A DNA stretch of 64,000 nucleotides from positions 62,001 through 126,000 of the forward strand of contig NZ_JYLM01000001.1 of NCBI RefSeq assembly GCF_001439815.1, read 5' to 3'. Source of the stretch: Pseudomonas orientalis. GTDB taxonomy: Bacteria; Pseudomonadota; Gammaproteobacteria; Pseudomonadales; Pseudomonadaceae. Positions within the stretch are counted from its first letter, which is position 1. Every line of letters starts with the position of its first letter. Below the pieces are notes generated by a model. It was not told where the DNA came from, did not search any database, and saw only the letters and a program-made list of their open reading frames with translations. Positions 16,158 through 24,505 of this stretch are shown in pieces. The position numbers and the translations under genes are program-made.

Positions 16158-18752
16158 ATGAACACTGAATTTCGCAAACCGCTCCCCGGCAGCCGCCTGG
16201 ATTTCTTCGACGCCCGCGCGGCTGTCGAGGCGATCAGCCCCGGTGCCTACGCCACCTTGCCGTATACCTCCCGCGTACTCGCGGAAAATCTGGTGCGTCG
16301 CTGCGACCCGGCCACCCTCAACGCTTCCCTGAGCCAACTGACCGAACGCCGGCGTGACCTCGATTTCCCTTGGTTTCCGGCCCGCGTGGTCTGCCATGAC
16401 ATCCTTGGCCAGACCGCGCTGGTGGACCTGGCCGGCCTGCGCGACGCCATCGCCCTGCAAGGCGGCGATCCGGCGCAGGTCAACCCGGTGGTGCCCACCC
16501 AGTTGATCGTCGACCATTCCCTGGCCGTCGAAGCCGGTGGTGCCGACCCCGAGGCGTTCGAGAAGAACCGCGCCATCGAGGACCGTCGCAACGAAGATCG
16601 CTTCCACTTTATCGAGTGGACCAAAAAGGCCTTCAAGAACGTCGACGTGATCCCGCCCGGCAACGGCATCATGCACCAGATCAACCTGGAGAAAATGTCG
16701 CCGGTGATTCAGGTGCGTGACGGTGTAGCCTTTCCGGATACCTGCGTCGGTACCGACAGCCACACCCCCCATGTGGACGCCCTGGGCGTGATCGCCATCG
16801 GCGTCGGCGGCCTGGAGGCCGAGAGCGTGATGCTCGGACGTGCTTCGTGGATGCGCCTGCCGGAAAGCGTCGGCGTGGAGCTGACCGGCAAGCTGCAGCC
16901 GGGTATCACCGCCACCGACATGGTGCTGGCGCTGACCGAGTTCCTGCGCCAACAGAAAGTCGTCGGCGCGTGGCTGGAGTTCTTCGGTGAAGGCGCATCG
17001 GCGCTGACCCTGGGCGACCGCGCCACCATCTCCAACATGGCCCCGGAATACGGCGCCACCGCAGCGATGTTCTACATCGACCAGCAGACCATCGCCTACC
17101 TCAAACTCACCGGGCGCGAAGAAGAGCAGGTCGCCCTGGTGGAACAATACGCACGCCACACCGGCCTGTGGGCGGACGACCTCAAGGGCGCGCAATACGA
17201 GCGCGGCCTGACCTTCGACCTGTCCAGCGTGGTGCGCAACATGGCCGGCCCGAGCAACCCTCACGCCCGTGTCGCCACCCGCGACCTGGCGGCCAAAGGC
17301 ATCAGTGGCCAATGGGACGACGTACCGGGGCAAATGCCCGACGGCGCGGTGATCATCGCCGCCATTACCAGCTGCACCAACACCAGCAACCCACGCAACG
17401 TGATTGCCGCAGGGCTGCTGGCGCGCAACGCGAACAAACTGGGTCTGACGCGCAAGCCGTGGGTCAAATCGTCCCTGGCGCCCGGCTCGAAAACCGTGGC
17501 GATGTACCTGGAAGAGGCCGGTCTGGGCCATGAGCTGGAGAAACTCGGCTTTGGCGTGGTCGCGTTTGCCTGCACCACCTGCAACGGCATGTCCGGCGCG
17601 CTGGACCCGGTGATCCAGCAGGAAATCATCGACCGCGACCTCTACGCCACCGCCGTGCTCTCTGGCAACCGCAACTTCGACGGGCGGATTCATCCGTACG
17701 CCAAGCAAGCGTTCCTGGCTTCGCCGCCGCTGGTGGTGGCCTATGCGATTGCCGGCACCATTCGGTTCGATATCGAAAAAGACGTGCTGGGCCTTGATAC
17801 CGACGGCAAGGACATCCGCCTGCAGGACATCTGGCCAAGTGACGAAGAGATCGATGCAGTGGTCAAGGCCTCGGTCAAGCCGGAGCAGTTCCGCGCCGTA
17901 TATATCCCGATGTTCGCGATCCATGAAGACACCGGCCCCAAAGTCGCGCCGCTGTACGACTGGCGCCCGCAGAGCACCTACATCCGCCGTCCGCCGTATT
18001 GGGAAGGCGCATTGGCCGGTGCGCGCCCGCTCAAGGGCATGCGCCCGCTGGCGGTGCTGCCGGACAACATCACCACCGATCACTTGTCGCCGTCCAACGC
18101 GATCATGCCGGACAGCGCCGCCGGCGAGTACCTGGCGAAAATGGGCTTGCCGGAAGTTGACTTCAATTCCTACGCCACTCACCGGGGCGATCACCTGACC
18201 GCGCAACGTGCCACCTTCGCCAACCCGAAACTGTTCAACGAAATGGTGCGGGAAAACGGCAAGGTCAAGCAGGGTTCCCTGGCGCGTATCGAGCCGGAAG
18301 GCAAGGTCACGCGCATGTGGGAAGCCATCGAAACCTACATGGAACGCAAGCAGCCGCTGATCATCATCGCCGGCGCCGATTACGGCCAGGGCTCGTCCCG
18401 CGACTGGGCGGCCAAGGGCGTACGCCTGGCCGGGGTGGAAGCGATCGCCGCCGAAGGCTTCGAGCGTATCCACCGCACCAATCTGGTCGGCATGGGCGTG
18501 TTGCCCCTGGAGTTCCTGCCGGGCACCGACCGCCACACGCTGGAGATCGACGGCAGCGAAACCTATGACGTGGTCGGCGAACGCACCCCGCGTGCGCAAC
18601 TGACCCTGGTGATCAACCGCAGGAATGGCGAGCGTGTCGAGGTGCCGGTGACCTGTCGCCTTGATACCGCTGAAGAAGTGTCGATCTACGAGGCGGGCGG
18701 TGTGTTGCAACGTTTTGCCCAGGACTTCCTGGAATCGGCGGCGACCGCCTGA
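16158..18752 (+). CDS. acnD: Fe/S-dependent 2-methylcitrate dehydratase AcnD
   Basis: This 864-residue aconitase-family enzyme dehydrates 2-methylcitrate to an isomer of methylaconitate and works together with PrpF. The [4Fe-4S] ligands are in SCTNTSNPRN (near residue 408) and CTTCNGMSG (near residue 474). The C-terminal swivel domain includes DYGQGSSRDWAAKGVRLAGV. It is followed after 11 bases by prpF, as expected for the acnD-prpF pair. The start ATG at 16158 follows a type B REPIN. Confidence 0.95.
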   Translation: MNTEFRKPLPGSRLDFFDARAAVEAISPGAYATLPYTSRVLAENLVRRCDPATLNASLSQLTERRRDLDFPWFPARVVCHDILGQTALVDLAGLRDAIALQGGDPAQVNPVVPTQLIVDHSLAVEAGGADPEAFEKNRAIEDRRNEDRFHFIEWTKKAFKNVDVIPPGNGIMHQINLEKMSPVIQVRDGVAFPDTCVGTDSHTPHVDALGVIAIGVGGLEAESVMLGRASWMRLPESVGVELTGKLQPGITATDMVLALTEFLRQQKVVGAWLEFFGEGASALTLGDRATISNMAPEYGATAAMFYIDQQTIAYLKLTGREEEQVALVEQYARHTGLWADDLKGAQYERGLTFDLSSVVRNMAGPSNPHARVATRDLAAKGISGQWDDVPGQMPDGAVIIAAITSCTNTSNPRNVIAAGLLARNANKLGLTRKPWVKSSLAPGSKTVAMYLEEAGLGHELEKLGFGVVAFACTTCNGMSGALDPVIQQEIIDRDLYATAVLSGNRNFDGRIHPYAKQAFLASPPLVVAYAIAGTIRFDIEKDVLGLDTDGKDIRLQDIWPSDEEIDAVVKASVKPEQFRAVYIPMFAIHEDTGPKVAPLYDWRPQSTYIRRPPYWEGALAGARPLKGMRPLAVLPDNITTDHLSPSNAIMPDSAAGEYLAKMGLPEVDFNSYATHRGDHLTAQRATFANPKLFNEMVRENGKVKQGSLARIEPEGKVTRMWEAIETYMERKQPLIIIAGADYGQGSSRDWAAKGVRLAGVEAIAAEGFERIHRTNLVGMGVLPLEFLPGTDRHTLEIDGSETYDVVGERTPRAQLTLVINRRNGERVEVPVTCRLDTAEEVSIYEAGGVLQRFAQDFLESAATA

Positions 18753-18763
18753 AGAGGATAACC

Positions 18764-19954
18764 ATGGTACACGCAGCGCAAATCAAGATCCCCGCCACCT
18801 ATATGCGTGGCGGCACCAGCAAGGGTGTTTTCTTCAGCCTCGAAGACCTGCCGCCAGCGGCCCAGGTCCCGGGCGCTGCCCGTGACGCCTTGCTGTTACG
18901 GGTGATCGGCAGCCCCGATCCTTATGACAAGCAGATCGACGGCATGGGCGGCGCCACCTCCAGCACCAGCAAAAGCGTGATCCTGGCCCGGAGCACCCGC
19001 GCCGGGCACGACGTGGACTACCTGTTTGGCCAGGTCTCCATCGACAAGCCGTTTGTCGACTGGAGCGGCAACTGCGGCAACCTGTCGGCGGCGGTCGGTT
19101 CGTTCGCCATCAGCGCCGGTCTGGTCGACCCGGCCCGCGTGCCCCACAACGGCGTGGCCGTGGTGCGCATCTGGCAGGCCAATATCGGCAAGACCATCAT
19201 TGCCCACGTGCCGATCACCGACGGCGCGGTGCAGGAAACCGGTGATTTCGAACTCGACGGCGTGACCTTTCCAGCCGCCGAAGTGCAGCTGGAATTCATC
19301 GACCCGGCGGCGGAAGAAGAGGGCGGCGGTGGCTCGATGTTCCCCACCGGCAACCTGATCGACGAATTGGAAGTACCGGGTGTCGGCACCTTCAAGGCCA
19401 CCCTGATCAACGTCGGCATTCCGACGATTTTCATCAATGCCCAGGACCTGGGTTACACCGGCACCGAGCTGCAAGGCGCGATCAACGGCGACCCGAAGGC
19501 CCTGGCGATGTTCGAGACCGTGCGTGCCTATGGCGCGTTGCGCATGGGCCTGATCAAACACCTTGATGAAGCGGCCCAGCGCCAGCACACGCCGAAGCTC
19601 GCATTCGTGGCCAAGCCTGCGGATTATGTGGCGTCCAGCGGCAAGGCGATCAAGGCCGGCGATGTGGACCTGCTGGTGCGGGCCCTGTCCATGGGCAAGT
19701 TGCACCACGCCATGATGGGCACGGCGGCGGTGGCGATCGGCACGGCGGCGGCAATTTCCGGCACCCTGGTCAACCTGGCGGCAGGTGGCGTGGAGCGCAA
19801 TGCCGTGCGCTTCGGTCATCCGTCGGGCACCTTGCGCGTGGGTGCCGAGGCGACGCAAGTCAACGGGGAATGGGTGGTGAAGAAAGCCATCATGAGCCGC
19901 AGTGCGCGGGTGTTGATGGAGGGATTTGTGCGTGTCCCCGGCGACTCATTCTAA
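18764..19954 (+). CDS. prpF: 2-methylaconitate cis-trans isomerase PrpF
   Basis: This 396-residue isomerase has the DAP-epimerase fold and makes the product of AcnD usable by the next hydratase. Family marks are YMRGGTSKGVFF at the start, MGGATSSTSKSVIL near residue 65, and the WSGNCGNLSAAVG loop with the active-site Cys near residue 106. GAAGAGGA precedes the ATG. It lies 11 bases after acnD. Confidence 0.95.
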   Translation: MVHAAQIKIPATYMRGGTSKGVFFSLEDLPPAAQVPGAARDALLLRVIGSPDPYDKQIDGMGGATSSTSKSVILARSTRAGHDVDYLFGQVSIDKPFVDWSGNCGNLSAAVGSFAISAGLVDPARVPHNGVAVVRIWQANIGKTIIAHVPITDGAVQETGDFELDGVTFPAAEVQLEFIDPAAEEEGGGGSMFPTGNLIDELEVPGVGTFKATLINVGIPTIFINAQDLGYTGTELQGAINGDPKALAMFETVRAYGALRMGLIKHLDEAAQRQHTPKLAFVAKPADYVASSGKAIKAGDVDLLVRALSMGKLHHAMMGTAAVAIGTAAAISGTLVNLAAGGVERNAVRFGHPSGTLRVGAEATQVNGEWVVKKAIMSRSARVLMEGFVRVPGDSF

Positions 19955-19973
19955 AACCCGGCACCAATCCCAG

Positions 19974-20118
19974 GGGAGGGGGCTTGCCCTAATTGCCACT
20001 GTAGGAGCGAGCTTGCTCGCGAAAAACGTCAACGAATACGCGGACTTTTTGAATGAACGCGGCGCCTGTAAGTTTTTCGCGAGCAAGCTCGCTCCTACAG
20101 AGGGGCCCCCTCCCACAG
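19974..20118. repeat. Nested REPIN between prpF and prpD
   Basis: A type A doublet (20001-20099, arms of GTAGGAGCGAGCTTGCTCGCG) lies inside two type B half-sites: GGGGAGGGGGCTTGCCC at 19974-19990 and GGGGCCCCCTCCCACAGT at 20102-20119. The architecture is the same as at 1197-1369. It separates prpD from the rest of the operon by about 250 bases. Confidence 0.82.
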
Positions 20119-20207
20119 TGGATTTCTATTCCAAGGCAGGCAACCAGACCTGCCCTGATGATCAACCGTGAGCCTGAGGAATAACCCAACCTTTTTGGAG
20201 AACCGCC

Positions 20208-21692
20208 ATGAGCGCCAACGTCGACCAGAACAACCGCCCCGACTACGACCAGGCCCTGCAGGACATTGCCGACTATGTCCTCACTTACCGAATCGAGTCC
20301 CAAACCGCCCTGGACACCGCGCGCAACTGCCTGATGGACACCCTCGGCTGCGGCCTGCTGGCGTTGCGCTTTCCAGAGTGCACCAAACACCTGGGGCCGA
20401 TCGTCGAAGGCACCGTGGTGCCGTTCGGCGCACGGGTGCCGGGCACTTCGTTGCGGCTGGACCCGGTCAAGGCCGCCTGGGACATCGGCTGCATCGTGCG
20501 CTGGCTCGACTACAACGACACCTGGCTTGCGGCTGAGTGGGGTCACCCTTCGGACAATCTGGGCGGCATCCTCGCGGTGGCTGATCATCTGTCGCAGAAA
20601 CGCGTGGCCAATGGCGACGCACCGCTGAGCGTACGCGCCGTGCTGGAAGCGATGATCATGGCCCACGAAATCCAGGGCGTTATTGCCCTGGAAAATTCTT
20701 TTAACCGCGTCGGCCTCGACCATGTGCTGCTGGTGAAAGTCGCCTCGACGGCGATCACCGCCAAGCTGATGGGCGCCAGCCGTGAGCAACTGCTCGCCGC
20801 CTTGTCCCATGCGTTTGTCGATGGGCAAGCGTTGCGCACGTACCGCCATGCGCCCAATGCCGGTTCGCGCAAGTCCTGGGCGGCGGGCGATGCGTCGAGT
20901 CGCGGGGTGCGTCTGGCGGATATCGCGTTGCGCGGCGAGATGGGCATACCCGGTGTACTGAGCGCGCCGCAGTGGGGCTTCTACGACGTGTTGTTCAGCC
21001 ACACCAACAAGGACCTGGCCCTCAAGCCTGAGGATCAGCGCCGCTTCAGGCTGTCCCGGCCCTACGGCACCTACGTCATGGAAAACGTGCTGTTCAAGAT
21101 CAGCTTCCCCGCTGAATTCCATGCGCAGACTGCCTGCGAAGCGGCGGTCACCTTGCATCCGCGGGTCAAGCAGCGCCTGCATGAAATTGAACGCATCGTG
21201 ATCACCACCCACGAGTCGGCCATTCGTATCATTTCCAAGGTGGGCCCATTGGCCAACGCCGCGGACCGTGACCATTGCCTGCAATACATGACCGCCGTGT
21301 CCCTGGCCTTCGGCGACCTGGTGGCCGAACACTATGAAGATCCATTCCATGCCGCCCATCCGATCATCGATGCGCTGCGCGGGAAAATGGTCATCGTTGA
21401 AGACCCGCGCTACAGCCGCGAATACCTGGAGGCCGACAAGCGCTCCATTGCCAATGCGGTGCAGGTGTTCTTCACCGACGGCACCTGCACCGAGCAGGTG
21501 GCGGTGGAGTATCCGATTGGTCATCGCCGTCGGCGGGTGGAGGGCATCCCCTTGCTGGAAGACAAGTTCAGGAACAACCTGGCGACACGCTTCCCTGCGC
21601 AGCGCAGCGCCGAGATTTTTGCCCTGTGCAAGGACCAGGCACGGCTTGAGGCTACCCCAGTCAACCGTTTCATGGACCTGTTCATGATCTAG
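20208..21692 (+). CDS. prpD: 2-methylcitrate dehydratase PrpD
   Basis: This is a 494-residue cofactor-free dehydratase of the MmgE/PrpD family. Marks are the N-terminal [38 protein letters not shown] near residue 105, and [14 protein letters not shown]. It is a second route to methylaconitate next to AcnD/PrpF; both are usually kept in Pseudomonas. A GGAGAACC precedes the ATG. It is the last gene of the operon and is followed by a type B REPIN. Confidence 0.95.
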   Translation: MSANVDQNNRPDYDQALQDIADYVLTYRIESQTALDTARNCLMDTLGCGLLALRFPECTKHLGPIVEGTVVPFGARVPGTSLRLDPVKAAWDIGCIVRWLDYNDTWLAAEWGHPSDNLGGILAVADHLSQKRVANGDAPLSVRAVLEAMIMAHEIQGVIALENSFNRVGLDHVLLVKVASTAITAKLMGASREQLLAALSHAFVDGQALRTYRHAPNAGSRKSWAAGDASSRGVRLADIALRGEMGIPGVLSAPQWGFYDVLFSHTNKDLALKPEDQRRFRLSRPYGTYVMENVLFKISFPAEFHAQTACEAAVTLHPRVKQRLHEIERIVITTHESAIRIISKVGPLANAADRDHCLQYMTAVSLAFGDLVAEHYEDPFHAAHPIIDALRGKMVIVEDPRYSREYLEADKRSIANAVQVFFTDGTCTEQVAVEYPIGHRRRRVEGIPLLEDKFRNNLATRFPAQRSAEIFALCKDQARLEATPVNRFMDLFMI

Positions 21693-21707
21693 AAAACAAC
21701 GCGGTCA

Positions 21708-21801
21708 ATGTGGGAGGGGGCTTGCCCCCGATAGCTGAGTGTCAGTCAGTGCATCAGGTGACTGACCCACCACCATCGGGGGCAAGCCCCCTCCCACATT
21801 T
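21708..21801. repeat. Type B REPIN between prpD and the AlaX gene
   Basis: An inverted pair of TGTGGGAGGGGGCTTGCCCC surrounds a spacer with AGCTGAGTGTCAGTCAGTGC, ending in a T-run. It lies between convergent genes and can end transcription from both sides. The spacer is nearly identical to that at 28973-29064. Confidence 0.85.
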
Positions 21802-21812
21802 TTTGTCCGTGT

Positions 21813-22544
21813 TCAGCCTTCAAACCGCAAAATCACCCTGCGGTTGTGCTTGCTCTTCTTTTCGATCTTCTCGCAGAACACCCGGCCGATTTCCTCGGTA
21901 TTGAGCACATGGGTACCGCCGCACGGCTGGATATCGATGCCCGGGATTTCAATCACTCGCACCGAACCCTGAATGACCGGCGGCGCAACGGCCTGGGTGC
22001 GGGTGATCTGCAGCAGGGTGGTGTACTCGGTCGCGGCCATCGACAGGGTTTGGACCGGGTGCGCCTGTTCGATCAGTGCGTTGAGATCGCGCGTGATGCT
22101 GTCCTTGTCCAGGGTCATTTCCGGCAAGTCGAAATCCAGGCGGCCCTTGTCCGCGCTGATGCTGCAACCGGTGACGGGCGCGTCGATGATCGAACACAGC
22201 AAGTGCAGGCAGGTGTGCATCTTCATATGCTGGTAGCGGCGCTCCCAGTCCAGGCCGGCGTCTACCTGGGCGCCGGCGATCAGTTGCGCCGGGCAATGTT
22301 CCACTTGATGCCAGATGATCGAGCGCAGCACCGGATCGCGCACCGTGCCGGTGATCTGCACGCGCGTGCCGTCGGCCAGGGTGAGGTGCCCGGTGTCGCC
22401 TGGTTGCCCGCCGCCGGTGGGGTAGAACAACGTGTGCTCCAGCGCGACGCCGTGTTCGCTGACGGCAATCACCCGGGCGCTGAAGACGTTTTGATAAGGC
22501 GCGCTGTCGAACAGCGCCAGGGTTTCCATGGTATGCACGGACAT
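21813..22544 (-). CDS. AlaX-like alanyl-tRNA editing protein
   Basis: This 243-residue protein resembles the stand-alone editing domain of alanyl-tRNA synthetase, which removes wrong amino acids (Ser, Gly) from tRNA-Ala. The zinc ligands are His110 and His114 in HTCLH, and Cys208 and His212 in CGGTH. The N-terminal YPTGGGQPGDTG loop is the glycine-rich motif of AlaX-M/L. I chose the ATG at 22544 because GGAGG lies 6 bases before it; that SD overlaps the 3' end of the CysE-like gene (gap 2 bases), so the genes are coupled. Its place at the end of a cysteine operon suggests defence against misacylation caused by the product or by extra serine; this is inference. Confidence 0.85.
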   Translation of the reverse strand: MSVHTMETLALFDSAPYQNVFSARVIAVSEHGVALEHTLFYPTGGGQPGDTGHLTLADGTRVQITGTVRDPVLRSIIWHQVEHCPAQLIAGAQVDAGLDWERRYQHMKMHTCLHLLCSIIDAPVTGCSISADKGRLDFDLPEMTLDKDSITRDLNALIEQAHPVQTLSMAATEYTTLLQITRTQAVAPPVIQGSVRVIEIPGIDIQPCGGTHVLNTEEIGRVFCEKIEKKSKHNRRVILRFEG

Positions 22545-22546
22545 GT

Positions 22547-23521
22547 TCAACCTCCGACGATCAGTGGGCTGGCTTGCAACAGGTGACGCACCATCGCACT
22601 CAAGCCAGGGGGGGAGAGCAGGGTGATTTCGAACGCCGGCCCGCAGACTTTCAGGTTCAGCGGCAGGCGCGGCAGTTGTTCGCCGAGGTCGAGACGGCGC
22701 AGGCGAAATTGCAGGTGATGACGCTCTTTCACCGTGGGTTCGAGCATCAGCCCCGGCAGCGGATGAAAGTCGGCGTCCAGCACCGTGACCTTGTGCCCCG
22801 CATCGACCTCGCCGACCACGTGCAGGCGCTCATCCAGAGCGAATGCGCCGAGGTAGCTGCTGTGCTCCGATTCATCGTTTTTCTGCAACTGGATCTGGTT
22901 GACCACCTTGACCTTGGTGCCCGCCGGCACGTCCTGGGTAATGACGCAGGACGGGCTGATAAACACGTTGTCACCGATCTGCACATAGCCCAGCACCCGC
23001 GCTCCGGCGCCGACCTCGACATTGTTGCCCAGGCGTGGATGGCGCTTGCCGTCCGGGTTGTTGGCGATACCGCGAGCGCCCAGGGTCACGCCACAGAGGA
23101 TGTAACAGTCGTTGCCGATCTCGCAGGTTTCACCAATGACCGTGCCGTAGCCATGGTCCAGCACGAAACGCCGGCCGATGCGCGCAGCCGGGTGGATCTC
23201 GGCCCCGGACAGGATCTTGCCCTGGTTGCTGAGCTTGAGGGCCATGCGCGTAAACATGCCGTGGGCGGGCTCCGGGAAATGCCACACCAGGTGCGCAAGC
23301 CGGTAGAACAACACCGCCTTGAACGAGGCATAGGATTCCAGGATCAGCTCACCGCGTCCGCGCGACGCCGGGTCGCGATAGGCGTAGGCGATCAGGTCCT
23401 CGGCCACCGCCTGGGCGGCGTTCTGGACCAGCGGCGCCAGGTGCGGTTCCAGCTGCTTCATCTGCCCGGGCGTCAGGGTCTGGATGAGGTGGGTCAGCAA
23501 CTCATCGTGCAGCTGTTGCAT
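22547..23521 (-). CDS. CysE-like serine O-acetyltransferase with C-terminal extension
   Basis: This is a 324-residue left-handed beta-helix acetyltransferase. The hexapeptide repeats run from about residue 103 to 205, with catalytic His in VLDHGYGTVIGETCEIG (His123) as in CysE, so it should make O-acetylserine from serine and acetyl-CoA. The N-terminal helical part (1-100) is of the EpsC/CysE type. After residue 215 there are about 110 residues not found in ordinary CysE. The chain ends in Gly-Gly, but those codons are also the Shine-Dalgarno of the next gene. I chose the ATG at 23521 with GGGAGG ten bases upstream; another ATG lies at 23539. Confidence 0.85.
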   Translation of the reverse strand: MQQLHDELLTHLIQTLTPGQMKQLEPHLAPLVQNAAQAVAEDLIAYAYRDPASRGRGELILESYASFKAVLFYRLAHLVWHFPEPAHGMFTRMALKLSNQGKILSGAEIHPAARIGRRFVLDHGYGTVIGETCEIGNDCYILCGVTLGARGIANNPDGKRHPRLGNNVEVGAGARVLGYVQIGDNVFISPSCVITQDVPAGTKVKVVNQIQLQKNDESEHSSYLGAFALDERLHVVGEVDAGHKVTVLDADFHPLPGLMLEPTVKERHHLQFRLRRLDLGEQLPRLPLNLKVCGPAFEITLLSPPGLSAMVRHLLQASPLIVGG

Positions 23522-23576
23522 GTCGATAAAGCCTCCCATGGAGGCACCCCCGCATTCTGGTTGGTTGGGTAACCGG

Positions 23577-24491
23577 TTATTCGAAACTGGGCAGGTAGCT
23601 GTCGGCATTGTCGTAGACCATGGTCAGCACCACCGTTTCGGGCGGCAGTTCCGGGGCGAGCTGGGCGATGGCGACCATGTTGGCGGCCGAGGACAGCCCC
23701 AGGCTGATGGCGTCGGTGCGCATGATGCGTTTGATCATCTCCAGGCACGCGGCATGCGATACCTTGAGCATGCCGTCCAGTACGTCCAGGTTGAGAATGC
23801 TTGGGATCAGGCCGATCGACAGGCCCTGGATGGCGTGCGGCGCGTGCCGGTCCTTGAGCAGGTCGCATTCCTCCGGCTCCACGCCCATGATGCGCAGTGC
23901 CGGCCAGGCGGCCTTGAGGGTTTCGCCGATACCGGTGATATGCCCGCCGGTGCCGATGCCGCTGACGAAGTAGTCCACACGCCGCTCGCCAAAGGCGCGG
24001 AGGATTTCCGGCGCGGTGGTGTCGCGGTGGGTCTGCGGGTTGGCGCCGTTGCGTTGCTGGTTGAGCATCACGTAGTTGGGGTTTTCCAGCAGCAGCTCCA
24101 TGCACTTTTCGCCGTGGGAGTTGTTACCCAGGCGGCTGTCCGAGAGCACCACCCTGGCGCCATACAGGCGCAGCAGTTTCTGTTTTTCCGGGCTGTAGTT
24201 GTCCGGAATCACCAGCACCACTTTGTAGCCGAGCACATTGCCGGCCATCACCAGGCCGATGCCGGTGTTGCCACCGCTGGGTTCGATAATGGTTTGCCCG
24301 CAGTCGCGCATCAGCACGCCACGGCGTTCGGCGTCGAGGATCATGCCCAGGGCGATGCGCGCCTTGTGGCTACCGCCCGGGTTGAGGGATTCCAGCTTGG
24401 CGTAGACCTCGATGCCGAGGTCTTCGGAAAACTGCGCCAGACGCACGATCGGGGTTTGGCCGATCACCTCGAGAATGGAGTTATGCAGCAT
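23577..24491 (-). CDS. CysM-like PLP-dependent cysteine synthase
   Basis: This is a 304-residue fold-type II PLP enzyme. The PLP lysine is Lys43 in NPGGSHKAR; the usual motif in CysK/CysM is SVKDR, so His42 and Ala44 are unusual. Substrate loop SGGNTG lies at residues 72-77 and the phosphate-binding loop GTGGH at 180-184. With the CysE-like gene next door, O-acetylserine is the likely acceptor; with the Ubl-E1-JAB fusion upstream, the sulfur donor may be a protein thiocarboxylate rather than free sulfide. The ATG is 14 bases after the fusion gene's stop. Confidence 0.85.
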   Translation of the reverse strand: MLHNSILEVIGQTPIVRLAQFSEDLGIEVYAKLESLNPGGSHKARIALGMILDAERRGVLMRDCGQTIIEPSGGNTGIGLVMAGNVLGYKVVLVIPDNYSPEKQKLLRLYGARVVLSDSRLGNNSHGEKCMELLLENPNYVMLNQQRNGANPQTHRDTTAPEILRAFGERRVDYFVSGIGTGGHITGIGETLKAAWPALRIMGVEPEECDLLKDRHAPHAIQGLSIGLIPSILNLDVLDGMLKVSHAACLEMIKRIMRTDAISLGLSSAANMVAIAQLAPELPPETVVLTMVYDNADSYLPSFE

Positions 24492-24505
24492 CAGTGGGCC
24501 CCCGG

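Noticed and set aside
22547..22556. The CysE-like protein ends in Gly-Gly, like a ubiquitin-type sulfur carrier
   Set aside because: The two Gly codons are GGA GGT, which form the Shine-Dalgarno sequence for the AlaX gene six bases before its ATG. Translation coupling explains them, and the C-terminal region does not look like a ubiquitin fold.
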